Positions 12,201 through 23,658 of a stretch of 64,000 nt of DNA are shown here, one piece after another. The notes below the pieces were generated by a model. That model worked only from the letters and a program-made list of their open reading frames with translations, was not told where the DNA came from and did no database searches. The DNA is from Vitis vinifera (taxonomy: Eukaryota; Streptophyta; Magnoliopsida; Vitales; Vitaceae). The translations under genes and the position numbers were made by a program. Positions within the stretch are counted from its first letter, which is position 1. Each line of letters opens with the position of its first letter. The stretch is taken from contig NC_081823.1 of the NCBI RefSeq assembly GCF_030704535.1, positions 2,264,501 to 2,328,500 on the forward strand, written 5' to 3'.

Positions 12201-15200
12201 ATTTTAGTGTCAATTTGTACTACAAATCCCCAAGTGTTGAGAGCAATTTAGTAGTCCCAATCAAAGAAATCTGGGGATCCCGAGCTCCCCTTTGAACATG
12301 TTTTTTTCACATGGGAAGCTATTTAAGGGAATGTCTTAATTTTAGATATGTTAATGAACAAGGGGATGATCCATGGTCAATAGATGCAACCTTTGTAAAG
12401 TTAATGAAAAATTAGTTGATCACATCTTGATTCATTGTGATAAGACAAAAGTGCCATGTGTCAACGGTCTTTGGCTTGAAATGGGAATTCTGGTTTCAGT
12501 GAGAAACCTCCTCCTTGAATGGAAATTTAAGGGGCTAGACAAGAAGAGAAGCATTGTTTTACGCATGGCTTTGATTTGCTTATTTTGGTGAATTTGGAAA
12601 GAGCATGATCGAAGGACTCTTGATGATTTAGATCAAAGATTGAAGGAGTTGTTCATTAAATCACTACTAGAGTGGTCCCATGTTTCATTTGAAGGAGTTG
12701 TATATATTTGATGCTTGTATTGTGATGTTTTGTGTATACTATCTATATACAAAGAGTGTGCCCCCTCTTTTTTGCGCTTCTTAGTACATACCTTTGTTGT
12801 CTATTAGTAAAAAAAAAGTCCCAAATAAGCTACTTAGAAACAATCAATTTATAAAGGTATATCGAGCCTTCAACTCAAGTGAAAGAGAGACCATCATATT
12901 TTCTTAATTGGGAATCAAATATATAGATACAAAATGAAATTATTAAAGTGCAAGAAGGAAAACCCCTAAATCTTATGTATTAAAATGGAGATTTGAAAGT
13001 AAGCAACCATTAATACAATTTTTGCCACAAATTTGTTTGCATGTGTTGCATTGACACAATTTCTACCTCAAACCCACTTGCATGAGTTTGATTCCACACA
13101 AGTATGTGACATCATAAAGCTATATTACAATGCTCGAACAAAATTAATCTTTGATCAACAAGAGACATCTATTACAAATTGTGTTGATTCCATATCCGGT
13201 CAACCAAGTGAAACCCATTGACTGATGGAACTTGATCATTCTCCTGATACAATTCCACAAAAGCGGAGCCATGCATTTTTCACTTAGAGGCCAAATTTTA
13301 GGTATATGCGTGCACATGTATAGTTTGGTATCTAGGTTAGAACATATCCTCTGGGGTTTCGGGGGTTAGGCCACTGCAGCCTACTTCAGGTCAGCAGGAG
13401 CTAGCTCTGTCATTTAAGCAAAGGTTTTTCCTCTCTTTACAGGTTTAAGGGGATCAGTGGGTTTGGACTTGACCTAGGCTCTGATTTCTCTTGGATGAAA
13501 AAAGGAGATATAATTCTTGGAGATGCTACTTGAAAAGAGGTACTGGCAGCCCGATATGGATTACTAGATCCACATGTGAAGCACATTTTTGGGCAAGAAA
13601 AGTAGCCTCAGGACAACTCTCAATAGAGGTGTTGTGTGAAGGGCAGCCCCTTTTATGTTTGATAGAGACCATTGGAAGAAGGAATGTGCAAATATTTGCA
13701 GTGGAGGACCAAGGAGATGAAATCTCTCAAGGTCAAGCACCTTTTCATTCTGATAGGCAAGTAAAGATATTATTAACCTGTGGTCTTGAAAAATTCTTTT
13801 GTATGTAACCTGTAATCTGTAGATTTGAGCCCTTTTTCGCTTGTAAGCTTCATTGATTGGTTGGGTTCTAAGTAAGGGCAGGTGATTTTTTTGTTTTTAT
13901 CCCTCCCCCTCTAGTTTGAGCCTTTTGGCTTCTTTTATATACTTCCTATATACTCTGAGGTCATTGTTTTTGGTGTCCCCTACTTTTCTTTACCTATCGA
14001 AAAAAAAAATTATTAAAAAGAGTTCCAAACCAAAAAAGTGGGCACACCACCAGCTGGAGCACCTGCAGCTTTCCCATTGCGGCGGGTGATTTGGGAACCA
14101 AGGAGAAACTCTTTGATTGATTGTCTTGATATTTGGTATTGTCCCAGATAGTGGTTTTTTTCTGTTGCATATCGTTCTTTCTTTATTTTTCTAACCATTG
14201 CATACCCTCTGTGCAATCAGGTAGCACCCTCTTAGGCACTTCTTTTGATAGACAACTAAACGTTTGAATTAGTATGTACCTAATAAACAGGGGCAACCCA
14301 AATATGCAGGAAGTATACAGGGACAGGGAGTACCAAATAAACAAAATAGAAGTAACAATTGGGACTCCTCATGCCTTATGCATACCAGGCTGACCCCATC
14401 CTTCACCTGCGGTCCATACCCCGTGTGTAGAAAGACAAATAAATAGTTATGGATTATAGATTAATAGATGAGGGAAGAAATGGTAGGAGAGACTCAAACT
14501 AGAGACTTCTAGTTAACCACATTCTAATACCATGTTGTAGAAGAAAGAAAGAAGATAGAAAAGAAGAAGAGATCATAAAAATCATTAGTGACCTCATAGA
14601 TTTATAGCTATAGGTCTTAATAAAAAAATCGATAAAGTACCTTAGTAAGCATACTAAGAAGCATAATAAATAAAACACTAAAAACAATTATGAGGAGTTT
14701 GATGCCCCTAAATGATAGCATCTACTTTATCAGTGAAAATCGCAAAGTAACAGTTCAATAAAGTTAAAAATAAAGGCACCAAAAGACAAAGAACAAGATG
14801 AGAGAAACATAAACAATCACCACCACCACCCCCTCTCGTATTTGGGGAGGAACCAATCAATAAAGTCTATTACAAACAGTGATGCCTTAATTAAACCCAC
14901 TCTAATCTGTTTCAAAATCCATACATAAAAGAGGTTTTAAAAACATGTGAAGTATTACATTGAGGTGTTCTAAAGAATACTTCGCAAATAAAGGGTAAAT
15001 ATATAAGAATTCACCCTCAGCACCCATACTCAACCCTTGGACGTCCATATTTGGTCAATTCTTGGAAACAATATCAACTAAATCATAAACAGGACACTAA
15101 TATTTGGTCACTTCATACCCAGTAATTATCAACAACCAATGAAATGGAATAACACCACTGTACAATTTTTTTTTTTTAATCTATAAATGAGTATAGCAAT

Positions 15201-16840
15201 CACCTACAGTCAATTGCAACCAAAAGAAGAAAACCACAAAAAGATGTGCATATGATCAACAATTTTTGTGTGTTATTACATAAGAATAGCAAGATCTGTT
15301 ATTTGCATTTAATACCCACTAAAATGAACTAAAATAATGGGTCAATGAACCACACCTCAGGACTCCAAACAGCACAGTGTTGATGAATCCAGATCCCAGC
15401 AATACCATAACGATCATTTATAGGACCCAAGAGACGTCCAAGCCAGCTAGGTTCATCACCAAATCCATCCCATGGGTCATAGTTAGGCTCATCAGAAGCT
15501 GAAGAACCACTACATGCCTCATTTTCACTCTCACCAATATCCTGGACTACTCTCTTCGGAGGTTTACCATCAGTTCCTCCACCACAAAGACCACATCGCC
15601 TCCCCTCTTTTATCCGAGGTTTGCCAAGTGTGTATGCCAAGGCTTTATTGGACTTATCAACCCCCATGGAATTCTCGGGTTCCACAGGTTTTTCATCAGG
15701 ATTGTCCAAACAAGCATCCTGGCCATCATGGTCCACTACATCTTCCACTTGGCTTGCAGCAACTCCAACTTCTAAAACATCTCTTTCATTTTCTCCTTCA
15801 TTCACACACTCTGGATGTTCCATCTGCTTATCATTCTGTTCAATAGTTTCCACATTGTCATTACCAGATAAACCATTTTGGTTTTCACTCTTTTCTTTCT
15901 CCAATAAATCTGCGGTTTCACCATCCACGGCTTCAACCTCGTTTCCACCATCCACTGCTTCAACCTCATTTCCAATTGCTTCAACCTCGTTTTCACCATC
16001 CACTGCTTCAACCTCGTTTCCAACTGCTCCAACCCCTGCTTCAACCTCGTTTCCAACTGCTTCAACCTCGTTTCCACCCTCTACTGCTTCAACCTCGTTT
16101 CCACCGTCCATTTCACTGTTCAAAACCAAAAAATCCCGCTCTCCCTTATCCACTAACATCTCCACTTCAACCCTCTCATCCTCAACCCCTTTATTACTCT
16201 GCAAATCAATCTCTTCTTCACTGTTCCCCAAAACATTGGAAGCCTTAATCCTCCCAGGCCTCTTCGACCTCACAACTGTGGATTTTCCCCCATCCAATTC
16301 CTCCTTCTTCTCATCCAATTCTCTCTCTACCATAGTCTCTTCTTCCCGACACCCATCCATATCCCTGAAAAGCTTCCTCTTCCCACTCGCTGATGCCTCT
16401 TTATCCTTCTCCACAAAACGCACCCTTTTAGTTTTAGCCCTAGATCTCAACCTCGATTTCCAAACCTCTCCTTCTTTCAATTCCCCTGAATCCTCGCCTG
16501 GTGATGAACAACTCCTCACCACCGCCTTCCCTTTCTCCCTCCTCTTACTGAAACTCTCCCCATTCCAGTCGATCCTCCGCCGCTTTTTCGATGGCGGCGG
16601 CGAGGAATCAAGCAAAACAGGAGCGCGGCGGACCCTCGAACTCCGCCGCAGCTCTGAATCAACGCCCGCCGACCCCGCCCCACCATTGCCCTCATTTGAT
16701 TCGCCAGAAACGCCGCGGTTCCGATTATAGGTTTTCTCGCATATGGCGTCGAGTTTTTTGTGCTTCGTTCGAGTTCGAGAGTTCGAACGATGATTTTTCA
16801 CTCGCTTCGATGAAGAAACCGATCCCGACGACAATCGCAT
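3220..16840 (-). CDS. BRP1: ePHD-finger AAA+ ATPase, BRP1-like (6 exons, 1914 aa)
   Basis: Exons, in reading order: 16840-15356, 10163-10023, 9853-8092, 6045-5744, 5357-4498, 4414-3220. All junctions are GT..AG and the frame is open throughout (5745 nt). The N-terminus is basic (RRSSRVRR, KKRRR), then acidic with a GNEVEAV repeat (about residues 243-306). An extended PHD finger spans exons 1-2: CGLC near 416-419, WIHQHCAVW near 484-492, then CSRCGRPGATIGC. The first AAA+ module has Walker A GYPGTGKT (about 695-702), Walker B IIFFDEID (about 755-762), sensor GATN and arginine finger RRPGRFDRE. The second module has lost its Walker residues (GSPRSGQRH near 1082; LFLPRID in exon 4). Size and layout match Arabidopsis At3g15120 (BRP1, partner of bromodomain ATPase BRAT1 in anti-silencing at methylated loci). 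That role is from the family. The start is the first ATG in an open frame that extends upstream without another ATG. Confidence 0.9.
7165..7374 (-). mobile_element. tRNA-derived SINE in BRP1 intron 3, with target duplications
   Basis: On the minus strand a 210-bp unit begins TAACCCGCTAGGG and carries an RNA polymerase III A box (TAGCCTGATTGG, 7350-7361) and B box (GGTTCGAATCC, 7289-7299), the standard internal promoter of tRNA-derived SINEs. It ends in an A-run after TTAT. It is flanked by 15-bp direct repeats, CAAACTTACCCTTTT (7150-7164) and CAAACTTTCCCTTTT (7375-7389), differing at one base, as expected of LINE-driven target-primed insertion. It lies in the same orientation as the host gene. 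The SINE family name is not known to me. Confidence 0.85.
11046..11509 (-). mobile_element. Two adjacent LINE 3' tails sharing one target site (BRP1 intron 1)
   Basis: Read on the minus strand, the segment 11494 down to 11271 is the 3' end of an L1-type LINE: a GTATACTGCCTGTATACA stretch, a purine-poor tail and an A-run (T-run on the plus strand at 11272-11283). A second, similar tail fills 11256 to 11061. The motif AACTTGAGCAGTTTT occurs at 11046-11060 and 11495-11509, and a variant AACTTGGAACAGTT sits between the tails at 11257-11270. The three copies look like target-site duplications from two insertions at one site. No coding part remains. Confidence 0.6.
11916..12816 (+). mobile_element. 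5'-truncated L1-type LINE relic with 16-bp target duplications
   Basis: The plus strand holds a decayed C-terminal part of a LINE reverse-transcriptase ORF. The zf-RVT zinc motif is plain: CNLCKVNEKLVDHILIHC at about 12388-12441, followed after a stop by a tail typical of these ORFs. Stops and frame shifts break the region before it. The 3' UTR has GTATACTATCTATATAC and an A-run at 12809-12816. Flanking direct repeats AGTCCCAAAAAAGCTA (11900-11915) and AGTCCCAAATAAGCTA (12817-12832) differ at one base. It lies in BRP1 intron 1, antisense to the gene. Confidence 0.85.
12949..14007 (+). mobile_element. Probable LINE-derived insertion (3' tail clear, body unclear)
   Basis: The last part (about 13870-14009) reads like the 3' UTR of the local LINEs: a TATATACTTCCTATATACTC stretch, then TTTACCTATC and an A-run. 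AAATTATTAAA occurs at 12938-12948 and again at 14008-14018, a possible 11-bp target duplication, though such AT-rich words are common here. Inside, an open frame at 13491-13808 (first ATG-like start in a 105-codon frame) shows no domain I recognise. The body may be LINE sequence decayed beyond recognition. Confidence 0.4.
14008..15355. other. Remainder of BRP1 intron 1
   Basis: This intronic DNA lies between the LINE-like insertion and exon 1. At 14220-14340 a sequence with TATGCAGGAAGTATACAG looks like another minus-strand LINE tail. A less AT-rich patch at about 14030-14215 has a 67-codon open frame without a recognised domain. The rest shows nothing I can name. Confidence 0.4.
15922..16110 (-). 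repeat. Coding minisatellite in BRP1 exon 1
   Basis: On the plus strand the motif GCTTCAACCTCGTTTCCA recurs with spacers that vary in length. In the protein this yields about eight copies of N-E-V-E-A joined by short G/D/V/I spacers (about residues 243-306). All spacers keep the reading frame. The tract sits in the acidic, probably disordered region between the basic N-terminus and the ePHD finger. Confidence 0.8.
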
Positions 16841-18683
16841 GACAAGAACCAAAGGTATAAATGTGTATATATAGCTAGAATGAGCAAATGGGTGTTGATT
16901 TTTCGAGTTTTTTCTGTTCAATTGGGTGTTCGATTCGAGTGCACATACGCAGAAAAAACTGACCTCGTGATTGATTGATCGAAGAGAGAGATTCTGGGGA
17001 AACGAAACCAAACCCTAGAAAATTTGATTGATCAAACTTCTACAGCGACCTACCGCTCAGCTTCCGAGGCCTTTGGGTGCCCATTAACATTAGGGTAAGG
17101 GAGTGTTTGGCTAAGAGGAAATATTTTCTTTTCTTGTTCTCTACTTTCTCTTAACTTTCTCGCTGTTGCTGTTACTAATATGAAGACTCCTAGGGCGGAA
17201 TGGTAGAGAAGAGGCTCACTCTGAACATTATTGGTCTTAACACCACGCGCTCCTAACACACGTGGAATTATTTTTACATCAAATATGAGCTGCTAATTTA
17301 TTCCATTGGTTTTGCTCCTCCGGAAATAGATGACACGCGCCTAAGGAGGGAGTGGGCTGGGCTATGGATTAATGGGATTTGTGAATTTTCTTGCATTTTC
17401 CCACCAAATGTTACCGCCAAATATAGTTGTGGATGACACAATGGCATTAGGGTTACGGGCATTGAAGGGTGTTTGTAAGGACATGAAGAGCAACGGCTCT
17501 CAAATGAAATATCTAAATTGGTGAAGTGCTTTTTGTGGGGTCTTTTGGAAGAGGGTTCCATTGGATATGCTCACTATTTGATATTTTTTTATTCAATATT
17601 TTTAAAAAATAAATTATTTCGAAGTATCCTCAAGGACACGATGAGAGCTTCAAATAGTACTACACCCCCCACTTCAATTGAATTAGATAAGTTGAATAGG
17701 ATCTTTAAGGACATGATGAGAGCTTCAAATAGTACTATACCCCCACTTCAATTGAATTAGATAAGTTGAATAGGATCTTTAATGGAAACTCTTATACTAT
17801 TTGTTGATACTAATTAATAACATCATGGGTTACTTAAATATCGATGAAAAAACAATTATATCGATCGTGATATTGATTAATTTGCTTAACACACAATCAT
17901 GGAACGGGGTTTAGTCATAAAGTTGAGTTGTGAAAATTTTGTTCAAAGCTTGATATGTGAGGTTGGAGTTGGGTAGGATGAAGCTTTGATTAGTTGTACC
18001 TCTTTTGAATGGAAAGTGAAAACCCTAATCTTGGATGCAAGTTAGTAGGCAGAGAAACCAAGCCCATGGTGGGTTTAGTGTTAGGATGCTTTTCGTGAAT
18101 GGGAATAGGATTGAAAATAAGATAAGAATGGAGATGAACCAAAATCAAAATCATAGTAAGAATGAGATTAGATTTCTATAACGGCAAACAAAATACAAGA
18201 CAATTTTTGGCATATTTGATTTATTAAATACATCAACCACAACATGCTGACACAATGGTGAGAGTAATTGAAGTTTAAACCAAACCAGCCATTAAAAAAG
18301 ACCTAATATTTTCATTACCATCATCATCAAAACAGTGGTTGTTGCATCAACCATAGAAAAACTAGCTCAATCAAATCCTTGACCAACAACTCCCATGGGT
18401 TACTTACCAAGCTCAACTTTGAAATGAGATTGGAAAATGCTTAAAAAAGAACTGGGTTACCTCATTAACTTTGATATCCTTATACAAACATGGCATGTCA
18501 ATGGTGGGTAACTTCCCATATGGAAGCCATTTTCTCTGGAAAGACCCTATGAAGATACAGGGATAAGGATCCTTGTTGCCTTGAACATGGGACACCAATT
18601 CATAACCATCACTCAATAATACAAACAAGCAGAAATGTACCAAGGGAAGGAGATCCAGAGAAAGCTGATCCTGGCGGTAGCTG
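16841..18683. other. Intergenic DNA between BRP1 5' end and ERL1 3' end
   Basis: This stretch holds the BRP1 promoter and 5' UTR and, to the right, the ERL1 3' UTR. A telo-box-like AAACCCTAGA lies at 17009-17018, 170 bases before the BRP1 ATG; such boxes are frequent near transcription starts of plant housekeeping genes. A tandem duplication at 17632-17780 is listed separately. No other gene is supported. Confidence 0.5.
17632..17780. repeat. Two-copy tandem duplication, about 75 bp per unit
   Basis: Unit 1 (17632-17706) and unit 2 (17707-17780) are head-to-tail. Both contain GATGAGAGCTTCAAATAGTA and AATTGAATTAGATAAGTTGA, and both end GGATCTTT. They differ by about two substitutions and one C in a C-run. 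The near identity points to a recent slippage or unequal exchange. It is intergenic and no function is evident. Confidence 0.9.
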
Positions 18684-21600
18684 CTACCTTATGCGGTTCT
18701 TGAAAAGGAATTCAACATTTTCAGGAGAATCAGCATTCCTCCTTGCAGTAATCTGCAAGAGTGCACCATCAGCCAACATGCGTTGTAATACTCTTGCTAT
18801 GTTCTTTGTGTCATCAATTCCAAGGTGGTGACTTCCCAAGAGCGGTATCTGTAGTTCCTTCATCATTGTCATCATTCCTGTGGCCTTTCAATCCAAAATC
18901 AAGCATATATCAAAAAAAAGAAGAAAAACACTACAAACAAATGACAGAAAATAGTGATGCAAGTTAGTCCAATTCAAACTAGATACTGACTGACCCAACA
19001 CAATATTGAGCCATTTGACATGGATGTTTTGGTATAAGTTTGAGTCAGGTTGGCCAAGTGACAGCAGATCTGACATGGGACCTTGGTGTAGGTTTGAGAA
19101 GTTCAACATTGTGTTGAGTTCATCAGTTCAAAAACTCAGGTCTGGTCAGTTTCAGTTAATGTTCTAAAACCTTGGTTTGATTCCTCTGGTATCAACAAAA
19201 CCCAATCCAAATTCTAAACTCTAAAACCTTTATGTGAACAGTTTATTTGAGTTCCAAGTCTCCTGATAAAGGGGGAGAACTGCTGCTGCCAAGATAGTGG
19301 AGGCAACGGTATGGAATAATATTTTTAAGAAACCTGAAATAGAGCTACTTATGTGAACTCACCCTCCGCTTGTAAAAGTTTAGGTAAACATCCTTCAAGT
19401 TGATCCACTCCATAAAGTATGGGGGAAGCTTCATCTTCGATACTTTGCATTGCTGAGGGACTTTTGTTTTCAAGTCCCAGTTCCCACTAATACAAGTAGA
19501 ACAAGAAGAAGTTAAACAAACCGAGTTTTAGAAGTGATTCTTAATTTCTTACAGCCCATATCAAATGAATATCATAAACTAACCTGGAACCTGAACTTTG
19601 ATTTTAGAAGTTTTAAGCTTCAATATTTTGTAGGGCATTCCATTGAAATGGAGCCACACATTATTATTATTACTTTCCCCTTTTCCATGGCATTCAGACT
19701 CACAAATCTAGATACTGATAACATCAATACAGAAAATAAAGCAGCCACCACATATGATAAGAGAAACTGAAATTTTATAAACAATTCCATACATGGGGTG
19801 CATTGATTGTCCCATTTTCTGTAATGGCCCAATGCTAAAGGCTGGAGTTGAACATTAATAAATAGAGGGGAATGATTTTAATTCCATTGGAACTTTAAAA
19901 AATTACCCTTACATCATTGAAATTATTTTTCCTTCTTAACCATTTGTTTCTAAAATTGATCAAACACAATAACGGTGATAAATTTAACAGTAAATAGTAC
20001 ATTTTGTCATTATATCCTCATAGTCAAAGCAATACTATCATCCTTTAAATGAAACAACCTAGATCAATTTCTATATGCGAGGCCAACTAAGAATATTACT
20101 GATATAAACTGCTGGATTACCCTATAAATAGATTAAATATGTTCTCTGAAGTAATGAACTCACCAAGTGACAAAAGCAGCTTGGTCCAGACGTCCACCCA
20201 TCTCCTTTGTCCACAAGTGATGCTGAGTCAGCCAAGCTTCAAATTGTTGAATGACTTCCTTGAATGGGATTGATGTATCATGCCAAACACTGTAGATCCA
20301 CATGAGTAACATCATTCTGTCTACTTGCAGAAAACTAAGGTTGTGTTTGAAGAAGATAATAAAATCCTTAAATGACTTGTCATAATTGATTCTGTCAAAC
20401 TAAATTTTCAAGTTTGAAAAAGGATTTTATAATATAATTGGATATAAGTGTAACAAAGTTCATCCTCTGACAAATAAGGATGCCATATAGTCAAAATAAT
20501 ATTTGAGAGATTGTTTAAAAATAAAAATAAATAAAGAAAAATATTTAACACTGAGGTTGTCACGGCATGGTGGCAATACTGGAGAAGTTGGTAGGGGGGG
20601 ACAATGAAGATTGTGCGGGTGACTGGTGAGTGCCCTGGTAGCAGTGGTGGAAAAGTGTAGAAATGGCATGGACTACTGATGGTGGTGAGAACTGCAGCAA
20701 TAGGGTAATAGTAGGACAGTGATGGCATTGGAAGAGGCGGTGGCTGAAGTGATGTAACAACTAGCAGCATGGTTGATAACTCAACACTGCAACTGATGCA
20801 GATAGAAATGATGTGAATAAACTAATAGATAGAAATCATGAAGTTGGCCTTCAAGCTGGTGCAACATCTGGATTATTAATCAGAGTTCTGTCTTCATAAG
20901 GTCTTTTATTGGCATGGCATCCCTATTTTAGTTTGCATCGGCCAATATCTTACCAATACTTTGTAATGCATCAACTAGAAGCCACCATATATGAATATTT
21001 CTCAGAATCTCATGTACTCTGAATTATAGAGTTAATTGTGATGGGTTGACAGCATTATTCTGTCTGGCCTCAGTAAATGCTCAGAAAGAAGCTGCTCTCT
21101 CATCAAAGCTACCATGACTATCATAATTTCTTCTCATAAAAGTTGAGAAATCTAATGGTAATTGAGATATGTTAGCTACATAAATGGTTCAGATGGCATA
21201 AACCTGGACACATGTGCCTATCAATAAATAAATAAACTCGGTCACATGTGTGCCATTTGATTCAAAATTTGAATAGCAGCAATTGAATTGCATCGTGAGT
21301 GAACATCAGATAACAATATAAGCAGAAATGGAAGCATACCGATCAACCCCTAATTTTCCATATTTTCCTTCAATATATTCATTTATTCTTTGCTCAGACA
21401 TTTCTGAAGGCCTCACAAACCTGTGACAGAAATATGGGAAAACAAGAATAAAAAATTGGCAATAAAAAGGTATGAACCAAAAAATTTAACATCTCAATAG
21501 ATCCTATTTGAATTAAGTTATTGTCTCACATATGACATCAAACACAGCAACAGTAAAGTACAAAAATGAATTGTTTCCACAAGGCAACACTCAGGAGACA

Positions 21601-23126
21601 TAAATTGTTGACTGTTTCTCCACCTGCATGATATGTTCATGAATTTTCTCCTGCATAGAAGGGATGGATCTGTAATGGTAAATCAAATGCATCAAAAAAT
21701 AACTAGATCTGTTTCCTAAATGCTGCAATAAGCGTTATCTATAGTGCTTCCAATGATCAAATAGGATGAATAGCATTCTACACTATGTGTTTTGATCTGT
21801 AGACATATTGCAACAGTACAGAACAGCAGTGATCTGTTCAGTGCTAAATATGAACCCTTGCTGTATCTAATGAACTGGTGGCAATGATAATGATTACTGG
21901 CTTCAGATACTCTAATTTGATGTCATGCATTAACAAGAGGGTTAAAGATGGCTGCTTATCATTAAACCGAAATGTGCGAGTGCATAAGTTTATTATTGAA
22001 GTTCCATAGAAAAAACTGGGAAAATAAACACCATAACTCTGGCCTTATAGAACAGTGCACAAAGAACCAAAAAATAAATAAGTAAATAAATAAGAGGGCA
22101 TTATTAATTGCAACCATTTTGAGCATGCCATAAGGGAAAGAACGTGGAACCTGTGGAACAAATCCACGACATCCATTGTTTTTGCATTAATCATCAGAAC
22201 AGGAAATTCAAGAATCTCAATTTTTCCCTCCAAATCAAGCACCAGGAAAAAATCTAAATGCTGGGACTGCAAATGTTGAAAATTTGCTGCATTTACTTGA
22301 AGCTCCCTGGAGCAATTGTGATTGAATGTCTCTAGGTGCGTAGGGTCATCCATCTGCATGACAGAGAAACTTCAATCGGAATCACAACTCAAAACTATTT
22401 TTTATTAAATTGAACATCCTTCTACAATATGTTGACAACAGCATGCATTTTTGTTTTCCAATAAATAAGCAAAGAATCCACTAGATAATGCCAAGAGAAG
22501 GGGCAAAACCTGAGTACCTGCTGAGTATACCATAGAAACCCCACGAGCAGAAAACACAAAAGAAGGAGAAAAATTCACCTACAACTAAAGTCATACATAG
22601 ATAAAATCCAAAGAACGAAAAATGGACACCCCCCTATCACTTTACATCCTCCTCCACAAAGAAGCAAATGATTCAGCACCAAGCATTTTGCTTAAAAATC
22701 AATTCCTTGAACCCCCCAACTAATCAAAACTCAGCCTTTTTCTATCTTTCCAAATTTACTAAGTACTACTATGGCGAGCTGATGCCCAAATGGAAGGCCT
22801 TCTCTTATCCAAAAGTCTACCAATTGCAATTCTGATTGGATAATAGTCAGTAAGGCTGTGAATCAAACCAGGCTATCAACATCGCCCCCGGTTGTGAGCT
22901 AAAACTAAATCCCTTTTTTTTAAATTTGAGCAGCAAACTATTCTTCTCGGGTAATGTGGTTCATTCCCTTTAGGAATCAAACCAAGCTACTCAAGCTCGA
23001 GAGAGGAACAAACCGAGCTAAATCCTACTTCAGAGCTCCTTAATTTTGCAATCAAGCTTGAGCAGTCTACTGCTCTGCTCAGCTCCAACTATCAAATGAA
23101 ACACATGTTCCAATCACGCCTCATCA

Positions 23127-23165
<39 letters not shown>

Positions 23166-23658
23166 TGAATAACACCAACCAAACTTACTCAATTTCAAAA
23201 ACACATTCTCTAAAAGGATGGCCAATTCCACAAAGAAAACCAAACCTTAGTTTCACAAAGCTAAACTCCGTCTCCTGCAAACGCTCCACTACATTTATAT
23301 CCTCTACTAGATAAAACCCCACCATCATATCCACTAAAAAGAACAAATTACGATGCAACCCAAGTGGGTATAAGCTCAACAAAGTGGGCATTCGATACTG
23401 AAACATTTAATCGAACATGTGGAGTGCACTCACCTTTGTACACTTACCTTGCGTGTAGTACAAACACATGGGCCTCCAGCGATCGCTGGCCTTGGGAGAA
23501 GCAGTGAGGAGCGAAGGAGGGGATGGGTGAGGAGTAGAAATGGAAGCGGAGAGGGTAAATGTACGAACTGGAGGGGAGAGAGAGGAAGGAGATGAAACAT
23601 AGGGAATGAGAGACGAGAGAGAACCGTAGCGAAACGGAGAAACCCTATAAAATGCCAT
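18684..23658 (-). CDS. ERL1: ERI-1-like 3'-5' exoribonuclease, plastid type (6 exons, 319 aa)
   Basis: Exons, in reading order: 23658-23434, 22353-22151, 21420-21340, 20289-20164, 19486-19363, 18884-18684. The sum (960 nt) is in frame with an ATG and a stop. Residues 1-75 are Ser/Pro/Thr-rich with few acids, like a chloroplast transit peptide, ending in CLYYTQGKCTK. The nuclease core has the DEDDh set: Asp115 and Glu117 (FFLVLDLEGK), Asp216 (VTCGNWD), His273 and Asp278 (HHLGIDD). This matches Arabidopsis At3g15140 (ERL1), an ERI-1 homologue involved in chloroplast rRNA maturation, itself about 340 aa. Role and location come from that family. The exon 2 donor (GTTCCA) is weak; the other junctions are ordinary. 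Introns hold a LINE-like tail near 22500-22560 and an AG microsatellite. Confidence 0.9.
20290..21339 (-). other. ERL1 intron 3
   Basis: This 1.05-kb intron contains a patch at about 20555-20765 that is clearly less AT-rich than its surroundings, with many GGT/GGC groups on the plus strand. A 120-codon antisense-free open frame there has no recognisable domain. The patch may be an old insertion. Confidence 0.35.
22490..22560 (-). mobile_element. Possible LINE 3' tail fragment in ERL1 intron 1
   Basis: Reversed, the segment includes GGTATACTCAGCAGGTACTC, the same style of GTATAC motif that marks the ends of the other LINEs in this window, and it is followed by CCAATAAATAAG-like sequence rather than a clean A-run. 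No coding part, A-tail or target duplication is clear, so the call is weak. Confidence 0.3.
23128..23165. repeat. (TA)n(GA)n compound microsatellite in ERL1 intron 1
   Basis: About seven TA units run straight into about ten AG units. It sits in intron 1 of the exonuclease gene. Such compound repeats are usually length-polymorphic. Confidence 0.9.

Noticed and set aside
13491-13808. 105-codon frame in BRP1 intron 1 as a gene
   Set aside because: No domain is seen, it lies in what looks like a LINE-derived insertion, and it starts and ends without gene signals.
15621-16730. 369-codon open frame on the plus strand
   Set aside because: It is the antisense of BRP1 exon 1. Its Ser/Pro/Thr-rich product is a reflection of the acidic and basic repeats on the coding strand.
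20408-20770. 120-codon minus-strand frame
   Set aside because: It lies within ERL1 intron 3, has no start context, domain or homology, and ends in AT-rich DNA.
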